Origin: DATKYV01 sp035528275
GTDB lineage: Bacteria; Acidobacteriota; Terriglobia; UBA7540
NCBI GenBank assembly: GCA_035528275.1
Contig: DATKYV010000246.1
Span: 1 to 42,569, forward strand
DNA length: 42,569 bases
Direction: 5' to 3'
Every line of letters starts with the position of its first letter. The first letter of the stretch is position 1. The notes beneath the pieces were generated by a model. That model was given only the letters and a program-made list of their open reading frames with translations, was not told where the DNA came from and did no database searches. Shown piece by piece: positions 1-7,120 of this stretch. The translations under genes and the position numbers were made by a program.

Positions 1-2056
1 CCGAGAGGCTTTCGGCGCGCACAGCCCGGTAGATATCCAGAATCGATCGCTTGCCGTCCACGTAGTTCAACGCTTCAGCGGCCATGAGCGGGTGAAGGCT
101 TTTGGGGCCTTCGATCTCCTCCTTCCGGCGCAGATAATCGCCGAGGGGCTTCACCTGGCTGGGAACTTGCCTGGCCAGCGCCAGTTCGCGCGCGCTTAGT
201 TTCGGAAGTGTTTTCTCCCCGCTCAGCGCCTGGTACCATTCGGCAATCCGCCGCCGATGGTTCACTTCCGTGAGCTTTAGATCGGCAACCAGGCTGTCGA
301 GGAGCCTTCCGAAGGCTTGGGGAGCAAACTTCCTTGCCGACTCCAGCCCGGCGACCTCCCGGTCGTGGGCGCGGGCCAGCAGATTCACCGCGTCATGGTA
401 AGCGGCGGTTCGTTCCGCCGCCGGGGCTTCGGCCATGCGGGAGAGGCCGGTGGCCAGGTCGTGCGAGATGCGCTCGCGCGCTTCGCCCGCCATCACCGCC
501 ATCAGCGTGGGCGCGTCCTCATCGCTGAGGTTGGCGAGATAGAGCGCCGTCCCTGCCACGGCCACGGCGTTGCGGGCAAGCTGCGTGGAATCGATTTGCC
601 AGAGGTCGTCACCCGACGAGTGAATGCACTCGTCCGGCCAGTTGGTGAAGGTCACGCCGGGAATTCCCACGTCGTTAAACACCATGTGATCCGTGGAATC
701 GAAGTAGTGGACCGTCTCGGCGCGGTAGGGCTCGTGGCTGCCCAGCCGGGCGAAGATGGGGCGCGAGTAGGGCGCCGGGTTCTGGTTCTGCCAGGAGGGC
801 AGATACGCATTGTTACCCGCGACGAGACTGCGAACGATGCTCTCCACCACATCATTCAGAAAACTCCAACGGGAGTAGGGTGTGCGGCTGATCTGTTGGA
901 TGCGCCCGCCGATTGATTGCCGCGCCCCCACCATGTCCTGATTGATGTCGGCGAGAATCTTCGTGCGCTCTTCCGGGTGGTCGGCGAAGTACTGGTATTC
1001 GGCCTCGATTTCGTTCGTCCACCAGAATCGGATGTCGCGTTTGGGGCGGGGAAGACGGCCGTCGGCGATCATGGTGCTGAGGGCGCGGGCGATCTCCAGA
1101 AGATTCGCGCAGCCGCTGCGGTCGTCGTTGGCGGAGGTTTTTTCTTCCTGCAGGTGCGCCGTCAACACGATGGCCTGATCGTGGTACGTGGTGCCGCGAA
1201 TCACCCCTTCGACCATACCTTGGGTTTCAGGCCGGGTGATTTCCGACTGGATCTTCATGTGGACGCGAAATGCACCGGGCGGCGTTGGATACTCCGGAGG
1301 CTCAGCGAAGATATGCGTGGGCGGGCGGCCGCTCATCCAGCGACTGAGCATCAAGCCGGTGCGCGGAGGTACCATGAAGACGGGCGGGGCGGGTTTTTCG
1401 TCCGGCTTCGAAGGCTTCACCCTCGCCCAGGAAATCTGGTCCGGGTGATCCGTCCACGGGCTAACGCGCGTCGAGTAGTACGAGACGATCCCCGCCGCGT
1501 CCCGTTCCCAACAGGCTATTTCCTTCACCCTGTTGACGGGGCCGTAGGCCAGCACGATCTTTCCCGCGACCTCCTTTCCCGCATAATCGCCCGGCTCGAC
1601 TCCTTCGCCCACATCCACAAGCTCCGCTCTCAGGTCAGCCGCGGGACTGTTGTCGGCGACTGAGGTCGGCGTCTCGCGCACGTCGCCGAGCTTCAAGACT
1701 TTCGGCTCGAGCAGCCACAGCTCGCCGCCCTTCAGCGTCCAGTTCTGGTCCACTTCTTCAGGCGACGCATGCCAGGGAGGAAGCGAGATGTACTTGACAT
1801 CCTCCAGGCCGTTGGCTCTAGCCCGCGCGACGACCCAATCGGCCTCCTTACGGAAATCCGCGGAGCCGCCGCTCGTCGAGTGGTACATCACGAGAGAGCG
1901 GAGATTGTCAAAGGCGATATCCCCGGAGATTTCGTTCACGAGCTTCTGGTAGGTCTCTTCGGGAAGAAACGGACTCTGTTGGGCGAACGCGGGCAGGGAA
2001 GCGCTGCAACAAGCCAGCACACACATAATCCGCAAAGAAAGCGTCAGGCGGGACAT
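1..2056 (-). CDS. Secreted M28-family metallopeptidase with PA domain (3' end outside window)
   Basis: Probable exported zinc aminopeptidase-like protein. The ATG at 2056 lies 6 bases behind GGAGG. The reading frame stays open to base 1, giving at least 685 residues, so the C-terminus is missing. A signal peptide (MSRLTLSLRIMCVLACC, ending near AFA) starts the protein. A PA-like segment lies near residues 140-210. The M28 core shows likely metal ligands H301 (TAHLQ), D311 (ANDD), D374 (NQD) and H479 (IHSSGDD). The catalytic Glu is probably E349 in WTNEIE. Canonical M28 enzymes have two adjacent Glu here, whereas this one has E-I-E, so one zinc ligand may be changed. After the peptidase core a helical extension of about 170 residues continues to the edge. 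The gene follows the RDD gene by 102 bases on the same strand but looks functionally unrelated. Confidence 0.85.
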   Translation of the reverse strand, partial: MSRLTLSLRIMCVLACCSASLPAFAQQSPFLPEETYQKLVNEISGDIAFDNLRSLVMYHSTSGGSADFRKEADWVVARARANGLEDVKYISLPPWHASPEEVDQNWTLKGGELWLLEPKVLKLGDVRETPTSVADNSPAADLRAELVDVGEGVEPGDYAGKEVAGKIVLAYGPVNRVKEIACWERDAAGIVSYYSTRVSPWTDHPDQISWARVKPSKPDEKPAPPVFMVPPRTGLMLSRWMSGRPPTHIFAEPPEYPTPPGAFRVHMKIQSEITRPETQGMVEGVIRGTTYHDQAIVLTAHLQEEKTSANDDRSGCANLLEIARALSTMIADGRLPRPKRDIRFWWTNEIEAEYQYFADHPEERTKILADINQDMVGARQSIGGRIQQISRTPYSRWSFLNDVVESIVRSLVAGNNAYLPSWQNQNPAPYSRPIFARLGSHEPYRAETVHYFDSTDHMVFNDVGIPGVTFTNWPDECIHSSGDDLWQIDSTQLARNAVAVAGTALYLANLSDEDAPTLMAVMAGEARERISHDLATGLSRMAEAPAAERTAAYHDAVNLLARAHDREVAGLESARKFAPQAFGRLLDSLVADLKLTEVNHRRRIAEWYQALSGEKTLPKLSARELALARQVPSQVKPLGDYLRRKEEIEGPKSLHPLMAAEALNYVDGKRSILDIYRAVRAESLS

Positions 2057-2158
2057 CTAGAACCTCCAGGAATAGTTGCTTGCCTTATAGCTGAAGAAAG
2101 AGGGCAAGGAGTATACCACCGGCAATTGGCGCACTAAGGTTAGGGAGAATACGATTCT

Positions 2159-2926
2159 TCATCTGAAACGCGCCCGGTTGCGGTACTCGGTGGCGAGGGC
2201 TTCGAGCAAGGGTTCAGGGCGCAGCGATTCCTCGGCGGGAATCTGGAGTTTGGGGGCCAGGCGAGCGATGATCTCACGCGCCATGTGGGCGCGTACGTCC
2301 GGCGCGAGCTGCGACCGGCGCAGGAGGAACGCCTCGATCAACTGGAACTCCTCGGGCGAGATTCGCATGACGTCGGACCCGAAGTCGCGGCCGGCGCTGG
2401 TCCATTTGACTTCCGCCTGCTGTTCGAGCGGCCTTTCGTGGACCACGACGGTGCCGGCCACATAATCTCCCAGCCGCTTGTTCTGGGAGCTCATCAGCAT
2501 GGAGATGATCCCCACGGCGTAGAGTCCCGGCAGGCTGTCGACGATGCGCAGCAGGTTGCGGGCGAAGGCGTCATATACGGTTATTGGTCGTCCCGAATCC
2601 TTGATGACCCGCAGGTGCACGTGCCGCTTGCCGGGCGTCTGGCCGTTCCACAAGGCTTCGAAGAAAACGAAGTATCCGGATTGAAGCAGGAAGGCGGTCA
2701 GAACTCCCAGGGCCATGAACCAGACGCCGGTCGGGGAGGAGAACAGGTTCAAGCCCGCGAAGATGAACAGGGCGATCAGCAGCAGGACGAGGGCAACGGC
2801 CGTCTGAATGAGCGTGTCCACGGCCATTGCCAGGAAGCGGCTGCCGATGCCGGCAAGGGGAAATTCCAGGGGGATCTGCTCGGGCGTTTCGATGGTAAGC
2901 TTGTCGGGCGAAGTCTCTTCTACCAT
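2159..2926 (-). CDS. RDD family membrane protein
   Basis: Small integral membrane protein of the RDD family, 255 residues from the ATG at 2926. A cytoplasmic N-terminus (MVEETSPDKLTIETPEQ) leads into the family block GIGSRFLAMAVDTLIQ, where the Arg and Asp of RDD are visible. Two long hydrophobic stretches follow (residues about 35-60 and 68-95). A third membrane segment lies near residue 145. The soluble C-terminal 90 residues are extended beyond the usual domain. The start is an inference: a TTG at 2956 would add ten residues, but the family normally begins close to the ATG chosen. That ATG shares its CATG with the divergent SpoIIM gene. RDD genes often accompany SpoIIM, MoxR and DUF58 genes, as here. 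Transport or regulatory function is unknown. Confidence 0.88.
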   Translation of the reverse strand: MVEETSPDKLTIETPEQIPLEFPLAGIGSRFLAMAVDTLIQTAVALVLLLIALFIFAGLNLFSSPTGVWFMALGVLTAFLLQSGYFVFFEALWNGQTPGKRHVHLRVIKDSGRPITVYDAFARNLLRIVDSLPGLYAVGIISMLMSSQNKRLGDYVAGTVVVHERPLEQQAEVKWTSAGRDFGSDVMRISPEEFQLIEAFLLRRSQLAPDVRAHMAREIIARLAPKLQIPAEESLRPEPLLEALATEYRNRARFR

Positions 2927-3875
2927 GATCGCCGCTCGATGGCTCGAAAAGCGCAAGCCTTTCTGGGACCGGCTGGAGCAGATGGTGGCGCGCTCCGGGA
3001 GCCGTGGCTTGGATGCGCTCTCCTACCGGGAACTCCAGGAACTGAGCCTATTGTACCGCCAGGTGGCCGCCGATCTCTCCTCGGTTCGTGAAGACCCGAT
3101 GAGCCGCCGGCTGGCAGAATACCTCAACCAGCTCCTGGGTCGCGCTCACAATATCGTCTACATGGGCCGGCGCGCCAGCCCGGGCGGAATACTCGAGTTC
3201 TACCGGAATGGATTCCCCCGGATCTTTCGCGCCACGTTCAATTACACGCTTGCGGCATTCGCAATCTTCCTGGCGGGGGCGCTGGTGGGATTTCTCGCCT
3301 GCCTGGCGGATCCGGCTTTCCAACGCTTCCTGTTGCCCGGTCACATGATGGACAGCATCGATCGCCACGAGATGTGGACGCACTCGATTCTCACCGTCAA
3401 ACCGCTCGCCTCGGCCGGGATCATGACCAATAACCTCTCGGTCTCCTTCGTCACGTTCGCCGTCGGAGTGACGGGCGGGCTGGGGACACTTTATATGCTG
3501 GGCGTGAACGGCTTATTGATGGGGGTGATCAGCGCGGCGTGCTGGCAGGCGGGCATGAGCCTCAAGCTCTGGGAATTCGTCGCCCCCCACGGAGTGCTGG
3601 AGCTTCCCGCCATTTTCATCGCCGGTGGCGCCAGCCTGCTGATCGCGCGCGGGCTGCTGTTTCCCGGATTCATGCCGCGCCGCGACGCTCTGGTCTTCTA
3701 CGGAGGGAAGGCCGTGCGGCTGGTTTTGGGAATCATTCCCGTGCTCGTCGTCGCCGGAATCATCGAGGGGTTCTTCTCACCCACGCCCATGCCTGCTGTT
3801 GCCAAGTTTCTGTTGGCACTCGGCGCCGGCGGGCTGTTGCTGATGTACCTGACGCGCGGCGGGAGCCAGCCGTAG
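2925..3875 (+). CDS. Stage II sporulation protein M family (DUF95) membrane protein
   Basis: Multi-pass membrane protein of the SpoIIM/DUF95 family, 316 residues from the ATG at 2925. The N-terminus (MIAARWLEKRKPFWDRLEQM) matches the family's usual opening with a W/L-rich amphipathic helix. A helical domain follows, including YRELQELSLLYRQVAADLS. Five or so hydrophobic segments begin at NYTLAAFAIFLAGALVGFL. In spore formers SpoIIM works in peptidoglycan remodelling during engulfment. In non-sporulating phyla homologues sit beside MoxR, DUF58 and RDD genes, as here, and their role is not known. Upstream sequence has no strong ribosome site because it is the coding region of the divergent RDD gene. 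The TAG stop (3873-3875) lies inside the first REP repeat. Confidence 0.88.
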   Translation: MIAARWLEKRKPFWDRLEQMVARSGSRGLDALSYRELQELSLLYRQVAADLSSVREDPMSRRLAEYLNQLLGRAHNIVYMGRRASPGGILEFYRNGFPRIFRATFNYTLAAFAIFLAGALVGFLACLADPAFQRFLLPGHMMDSIDRHEMWTHSILTVKPLASAGIMTNNLSVSFVTFAVGVTGGLGTLYMLGVNGLLMGVISAACWQAGMSLKLWEFVAPHGVLELPAIFIAGGASLLIARGLLFPGFMPRRDALVFYGGKAVRLVLGIIPVLVVAGIIEGFFSPTPMPAVAKFLLALGAGGLLLMYLTRGGSQP

Positions 3876-3974
3876 CGGCGGGTTTATCCCGCCACTGCGC
3901 GCTAATTCCGCCAGATTGGTGGCGGCGTAAAGCCGCCTCTACGAACCCATAGTAGCGGCGGGTTTATCCCGCCA
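3872..3974. repeat. REP cluster, left of the RAYT gene (three REPs in alternating orientation)
   Basis: Three hairpin repeats: 3872-3894 (direct), 3920-3942 (inverted) and 3952-3974 (direct). The direct form is GTAGC followed by the stem GGCGGG, loop TTTAT and CCCGCC. The inverted form has stem GGCGGC, loop GTAAA and GCCGCC followed by TCTAC, so on its own strand it also begins with GTAG. A GTAG foot 5' of a hairpin is the established hallmark of REPs recognised by RAYT proteins. Alternating orientations make a BIME-like array. The first copy contains the stop codon of the spoIIM gene and the third contains the stop of the RAYT gene. Confidence 0.9.
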
Positions 3975-4491
3975 CCTTCGAGGCTTTCCATGGCGGCACG
4001 TAATCCTCGGGTGGCGCGACTGCCCTTTTCCAGTCAAACACCCACGATCCTGAGTATGGCCAGTCGCGGGGGTCACGCACCAGATTCTTTCGCACCGGAT
4101 TCATAAAGATGTACCAAGCCGCAGCGTTTTCGCGTTCGCCAGGCCCCAGCACGTGATCGAAATAGCCCTTCCGCCAAAGCATCGCTATCCCCAAACGCCT
4201 CGCGAGCGGAGTACATCGCCCTTTGAAATCGCGCAACAGTTCGGTCAGCCCCGATTGTTCAGCTTGCCCAACCAACTCGAGGTGGACATGGTCTGGCATG
4301 AAACAGTACGCGTAAAGGTCGAAAGAGTGGCACACGCAGGCCCTTCTGAGTTCTTCCAGAGCGCCGACGACCATTCTTGCGTTAGAGAACAGCGGTCGGC
4401 GTTTGAAAGTGCAGACAGTGATGAAGTACCAGCCTTGGCCGATGTAAGCCGAAGGTTTCAGTCTGATAGGTTTCCTGCGAAAGTCAGGCAT
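3964..4491 (-). CDS. REP-associated tyrosine transposase (RAYT, Y1/HUH family)
   Basis: Single-strand DNA endonuclease of the TnpA-REP class, 175 residues, related to IS200/IS605 transposases. The HUH metal site is H68-V-H70 in FMPDHVHLE. The catalytic tyrosine is probably Y127 in AAWYIFMNPVRKNLV. The typical WYFITVCTFKRRPLF N-terminal strand is present. RAYTs are domesticated, do not normally move as insertion sequences, and are thought to process REP hairpins. Here REPs lie directly on both sides, and the TAA stop is formed by the loop of the downstream REP. The gene has no evident Shine-Dalgarno sequence. It sits between two convergent genes, which suggests insertion into a neutral gap of an otherwise conserved MoxR cluster. 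The frame is intact. Confidence 0.93.
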   Translation of the reverse strand: MPDFRRKPIRLKPSAYIGQGWYFITVCTFKRRPLFSNARMVVGALEELRRACVCHSFDLYAYCFMPDHVHLELVGQAEQSGLTELLRDFKGRCTPLARRLGIAMLWRKGYFDHVLGPGERENAAAWYIFMNPVRKNLVRDPRDWPYSGSWVFDWKRAVAPPEDYVPPWKASKVAG

Positions 4492-4503
4492 TAGGTAAAT
4501 TGA

Positions 4504-4667
4504 TGGCGGCGTAAAGCCGCCTCTACAACCGCCGGTTTTATCCCGCCAAGTCGGTGGTTACAAGCCGATTGTAGCGGCGGGTTTATCCCGCCAGTTTGGT
4601 GGCGGCGTAAAGCCGCCTCTACGAACCCCTAGCCAGCTTGGTAGCCCCAGCAAGCCGGGGGCTCTAC
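4504..4667. repeat. REP cluster, right of the RAYT gene
   Basis: REPs at 4504-4526 (inverted), 4571-4593 (direct) and 4600-4622 (inverted) match the copies on the left side. A shortened, diverged direct copy lies at 4531-4548 (GCCGGTTTTATCCCGCCA). A fourth, sequence-divergent hairpin at 4641-4667 keeps the ends GTAGCCCC and GGGGCTCTAC. It supplies the TAG stop codon of the DUF58 gene (4664-4666, minus strand). Orientation alternates as in a BIME. Confidence 0.88.
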
Positions 4668-6043
4668 AGTAAGCTCCGTTCCTTCACCTGCAGATACTGA
4701 TTGACCAGCCCGGTAGCGAGCCGGCCGGGCTCGAACTCGAAGGCCAAGGCACCCTGCTGGCGCAGCCGCCGCAGGAGCAATTCCCGCCGCTGCATGACTT
4801 CCTGGGCGGCGACATAGCGGTACATCGCCGAAACGGATTCCGGCCGGTGAGCGACCAGCGAAGCGAGGTCGGGCTGGCCGACGGCGGCGAAGAGCACCAG
4901 GTGGCGAGGCAGAAGGCGTGAGGCGCTCTCGATGACTTCCGGCGTGGCGGCGGTCTCGGCCAGGTCGGTCAGCCAGACGATCAGGCTGCGCCGGTGCTGA
5001 CCGGTGAGGAGGGTATCGGCTGCTCGGGCGTGGTCGGCCTCAATCAGCTCGCCGCGCACTTGGGCGAGTTGTTCGAGCAGCGCTCTCAGGTGCGCGCTGC
5101 CTCGCGCCGGCGCCAGGCGTGACTGCACCTTGCGCGTGTAGGCCAGCAGGCCAACTCCGTCGCCCGAATAAAGCGCCACGTGCGCCAGTCCCAGCGCGGC
5201 GTTTACCGCGTAGTCGAGCTTGGTCAGATCGCCGGTTCGCGCCAGCATCAGCCGCCCCGCGTCTATCACCAGCAGCACGGACTGGCTGCGCTCTGCCCGA
5301 TAGACCTTGGTGATCATGCGGCCGCGCCGCGCCGTGGCCGTCCAGCAGACGTCGCGCGGCTCGTCGCCCTCGCGGTATTCGCGCAGGCTTTCGAATTCCC
5401 GCCCCCGTTCGGGCTGACGCCGCAGGCGTTTCTCCAGCTCGATCTGCCGGCTGCGGATCAGGTAGAGAGTGTGGCGCCGCGATTCCTGCAAGTTGGGATA
5501 GACGCGAACGGTCTGCGCGAGTTGGGCAGCGGCCCATCGCTCGGCGAGTTTCAGCGCACTCTGGTAGCGCACGAAGACGGGGCCGAACGCCGCGTCGCCT
5601 CGTGCGTGCGGCAGGATGGGATAGACCGCGCGCCGGCCGGCGCCGGCCGGCACATCGAGCGCCACGCGCGGGGGCTGAGCGCTGAGCGATTGCGGCGCGT
5701 CGTCCACCAAGCTCGCGTGAATGGTGACCGCCCCCAGATTTCTCACTTCCAAGGCGACGGCGGACTCGACGGCCAGTGAAACGGGTTCCGACCAGATGCG
5801 CGAAACCTCGAGCTCGTCCGGGCGAGGCAGCCGGCGGAAATCGACGACCCAGGCGACGAGCACCAGGGCATCCCAGACGGCCATGGCGTAAAGAAAACGG
5901 GTGTCCCACCACGCCGGGCCCATCCATACGAGCCCCAGCAGTAGCGCCACAAAAAAGCGCGGCCCCGCGGCGACGTGCCAGGGGCGCGAGCTTTGAGCGG
6001 GGGCGCGGACGGTGAGCGGAACAAGGCGGGCGGGAGCGTTCAC
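4664..6043 (-). CDS. DUF58 domain protein, partner of MoxR ATPase
   Basis: Membrane-anchored DUF58 protein of 459 residues. Two hydrophobic segments near residues 29-68 anchor it. A beta-rich stretch (about 85-165) resembles the immunoglobulin-like region common before DUF58. The DUF58 signature REYREGDEPRDVCW lies at 221-234, and a vWA-like strand VLLVIDAGRLM at 256-266. The metal-binding DxSxS of true vWA domains is not intact, as is usual in this family. The start codon overlaps the moxR stop by four bases (ATGA), so the two are translationally coupled. MoxR-DUF58 pairs are thought to act as chaperone and target in maturing periplasmic or membrane complexes. The substrate here is unknown. 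Its stop codon lies in a REP-like hairpin. Confidence 0.9.
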   Translation of the reverse strand: MNAPARLVPLTVRAPAQSSRPWHVAAGPRFFVALLLGLVWMGPAWWDTRFLYAMAVWDALVLVAWVVDFRRLPRPDELEVSRIWSEPVSLAVESAVALEVRNLGAVTIHASLVDDAPQSLSAQPPRVALDVPAGAGRRAVYPILPHARGDAAFGPVFVRYQSALKLAERWAAAQLAQTVRVYPNLQESRRHTLYLIRSRQIELEKRLRRQPERGREFESLREYREGDEPRDVCWTATARRGRMITKVYRAERSQSVLLVIDAGRLMLARTGDLTKLDYAVNAALGLAHVALYSGDGVGLLAYTRKVQSRLAPARGSAHLRALLEQLAQVRGELIEADHARAADTLLTGQHRRSLIVWLTDLAETAATPEVIESASRLLPRHLVLFAAVGQPDLASLVAHRPESVSAMYRYVAAQEVMQRRELLLRRLRQQGALAFEFEPGRLATGLVNQYLQVKERSLL

Positions 6044-6990
6044 TTCGGCACCTCGACTCCGGCCAAGACTTCGGCCACGACGCGGTCCGGAGTGATGCCC
6101 TCCAGGTCGGCTTCCGGCTTCACCATCAGGCGGTGGCGCAACACCGGCGGCGCGGCGGCCTTGACGTCGTCAGGAATGAGGTAATCCCGGCCGTCGAGGG
6201 CCGCAAACGCCTTCGCGGTCAGCATCAGGTTGACGGTGGCGCGCGGGCTGCCGCCCAGGCTCAGGGCAGGCCAGTCGCGCGTTCTGCGCACCACGGTGCT
6301 GATGTAGCGAAGCAGCGCCGGCTCCACTCGCACCGCCGCCACCTCCTGGCGCGCGGCGGCCAGAGTTTCGATTTCCAAAGGCGCCAGGCCGAGTTTGTCG
6401 AGGTCGTGGGCGTCAAAACCGTTCTGGTAGCGGTCGAGGAGCTCGACTTCGTGGTCCACACCGGGATAGCTGATGCGGATTTTGAGAAGGAAGCGGTCGA
6501 GCTGAGCTTCGGGCAGCGGATAAGTCCCTTCGAACTCTACGGGGTTCTGGGTGGCGAAGACGGTAAAGAATTCTGTGAGCGGGTAGCGCGCCCCGTCGAT
6601 GGTCACCTGGCGCTCCTCCATGCATTCCAGCAGCGCCGCCTGGGTGCGCGGCGGCATGCGGTTCACTTCGTCGACGAGCAAAAGTTTGGTGAACACCGGG
6701 CCGCGGCGCAGAGAGAACGCCCCCGTCGTCATGCTGTAGACGTTGACGCCCAAGATGTCCGCTGGCATCAGGTCCGGGGTGCACTGGATGCGCTGGAAAT
6801 CCAGCCGGCAGATGCGCGCCAGAACTTTCACCGCCAGGGTTTTGGCGATTCCCGGGACGCCCTCGAGGAGCGCGTGGCCGCCCGCCAGCAGGACCGCGAG
6901 GATTTGCCGGATGGGTTCCTCCTGGCCGACGATCGCCCGAGACATCTCCTGCCGGACGTGTGCCGAAAACTGCGCCGCTTTTTCCGCCAT
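6040..6990 (-). CDS. moxR: MoxR-type AAA+ ATPase
   Basis: AAA+ chaperone-like ATPase of the MoxR group, 316 residues. Walker A is GVPGIAKT (about 44-51), Walker B is LLLVDE (about 103-108), and sensor region VFATQNPVEFEGTYPLPEAQ follows, with a lid domain at the C-terminus. The ATG at 6990 is preferred over the GTG at 6996 because the ribosome site GAGGAGA lies six bases before it, which is too close for the GTG. DUF58 follows with a four-base overlap, and DUF4350 and DUF4129 genes lie upstream on the same strand. MoxR proteins help insert cofactors or assemble complexes with vWA or DUF58 partners. The particular target is not shown by the context. Confidence 0.95.
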   Translation of the reverse strand: MAEKAAQFSAHVRQEMSRAIVGQEEPIRQILAVLLAGGHALLEGVPGIAKTLAVKVLARICRLDFQRIQCTPDLMPADILGVNVYSMTTGAFSLRRGPVFTKLLLVDEVNRMPPRTQAALLECMEERQVTIDGARYPLTEFFTVFATQNPVEFEGTYPLPEAQLDRFLLKIRISYPGVDHEVELLDRYQNGFDAHDLDKLGLAPLEIETLAAARQEVAAVRVEPALLRYISTVVRRTRDWPALSLGGSPRATVNLMLTAKAFAALDGRDYLIPDDVKAAAPPVLRHRLMVKPEADLEGITPDRVVAEVLAGVEVPK

Positions 6991-7056
6991 GGTCACTCTC
7001 CTCTGAAAGGGTCTTCAAACACATACCAGCGGCCGCGACGCTGCAAAGCAATCAAT

Positions 7057-7117
7057 CCCCTCACCCCGGCCCTCTCCCCTTCTTGGGCGAGAGGGTGGGC
7101 GAAGGCCGGGTGAGGGG
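7057..7117. repeat. Large intergenic palindrome of the CCCTCACCC...GGGTGAGGG type
   Basis: Imperfect palindrome between DUF4350 and moxR. The outer arms are CCCCTCACCCCGGCC and GGCCGGGTGAGGGG. The inner arms are CCTCTCCCCTT and GGGCGAGAGGG. When translated it gives the well-known spurious LTPALSP-like string, which marks a dispersed intergenic repeat present in many GC-rich genomes. It may act as an intercistronic transcript stabiliser or partial terminator between the two cistrons. That role is inference. Confidence 0.75.
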
Positions 7118-7120
7118 TCG

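Noticed and set aside
2094..2115. TATACT as -10 of a promoter for the M28 peptidase gene
   Set aside because: No acceptable -35 at 16-18 bases. Left out of the feature list.
6133..7113. Open frame of 326 codons opposite moxR
   Set aside because: Antisense shadow of moxR, running through the palindromic repeat at its end.
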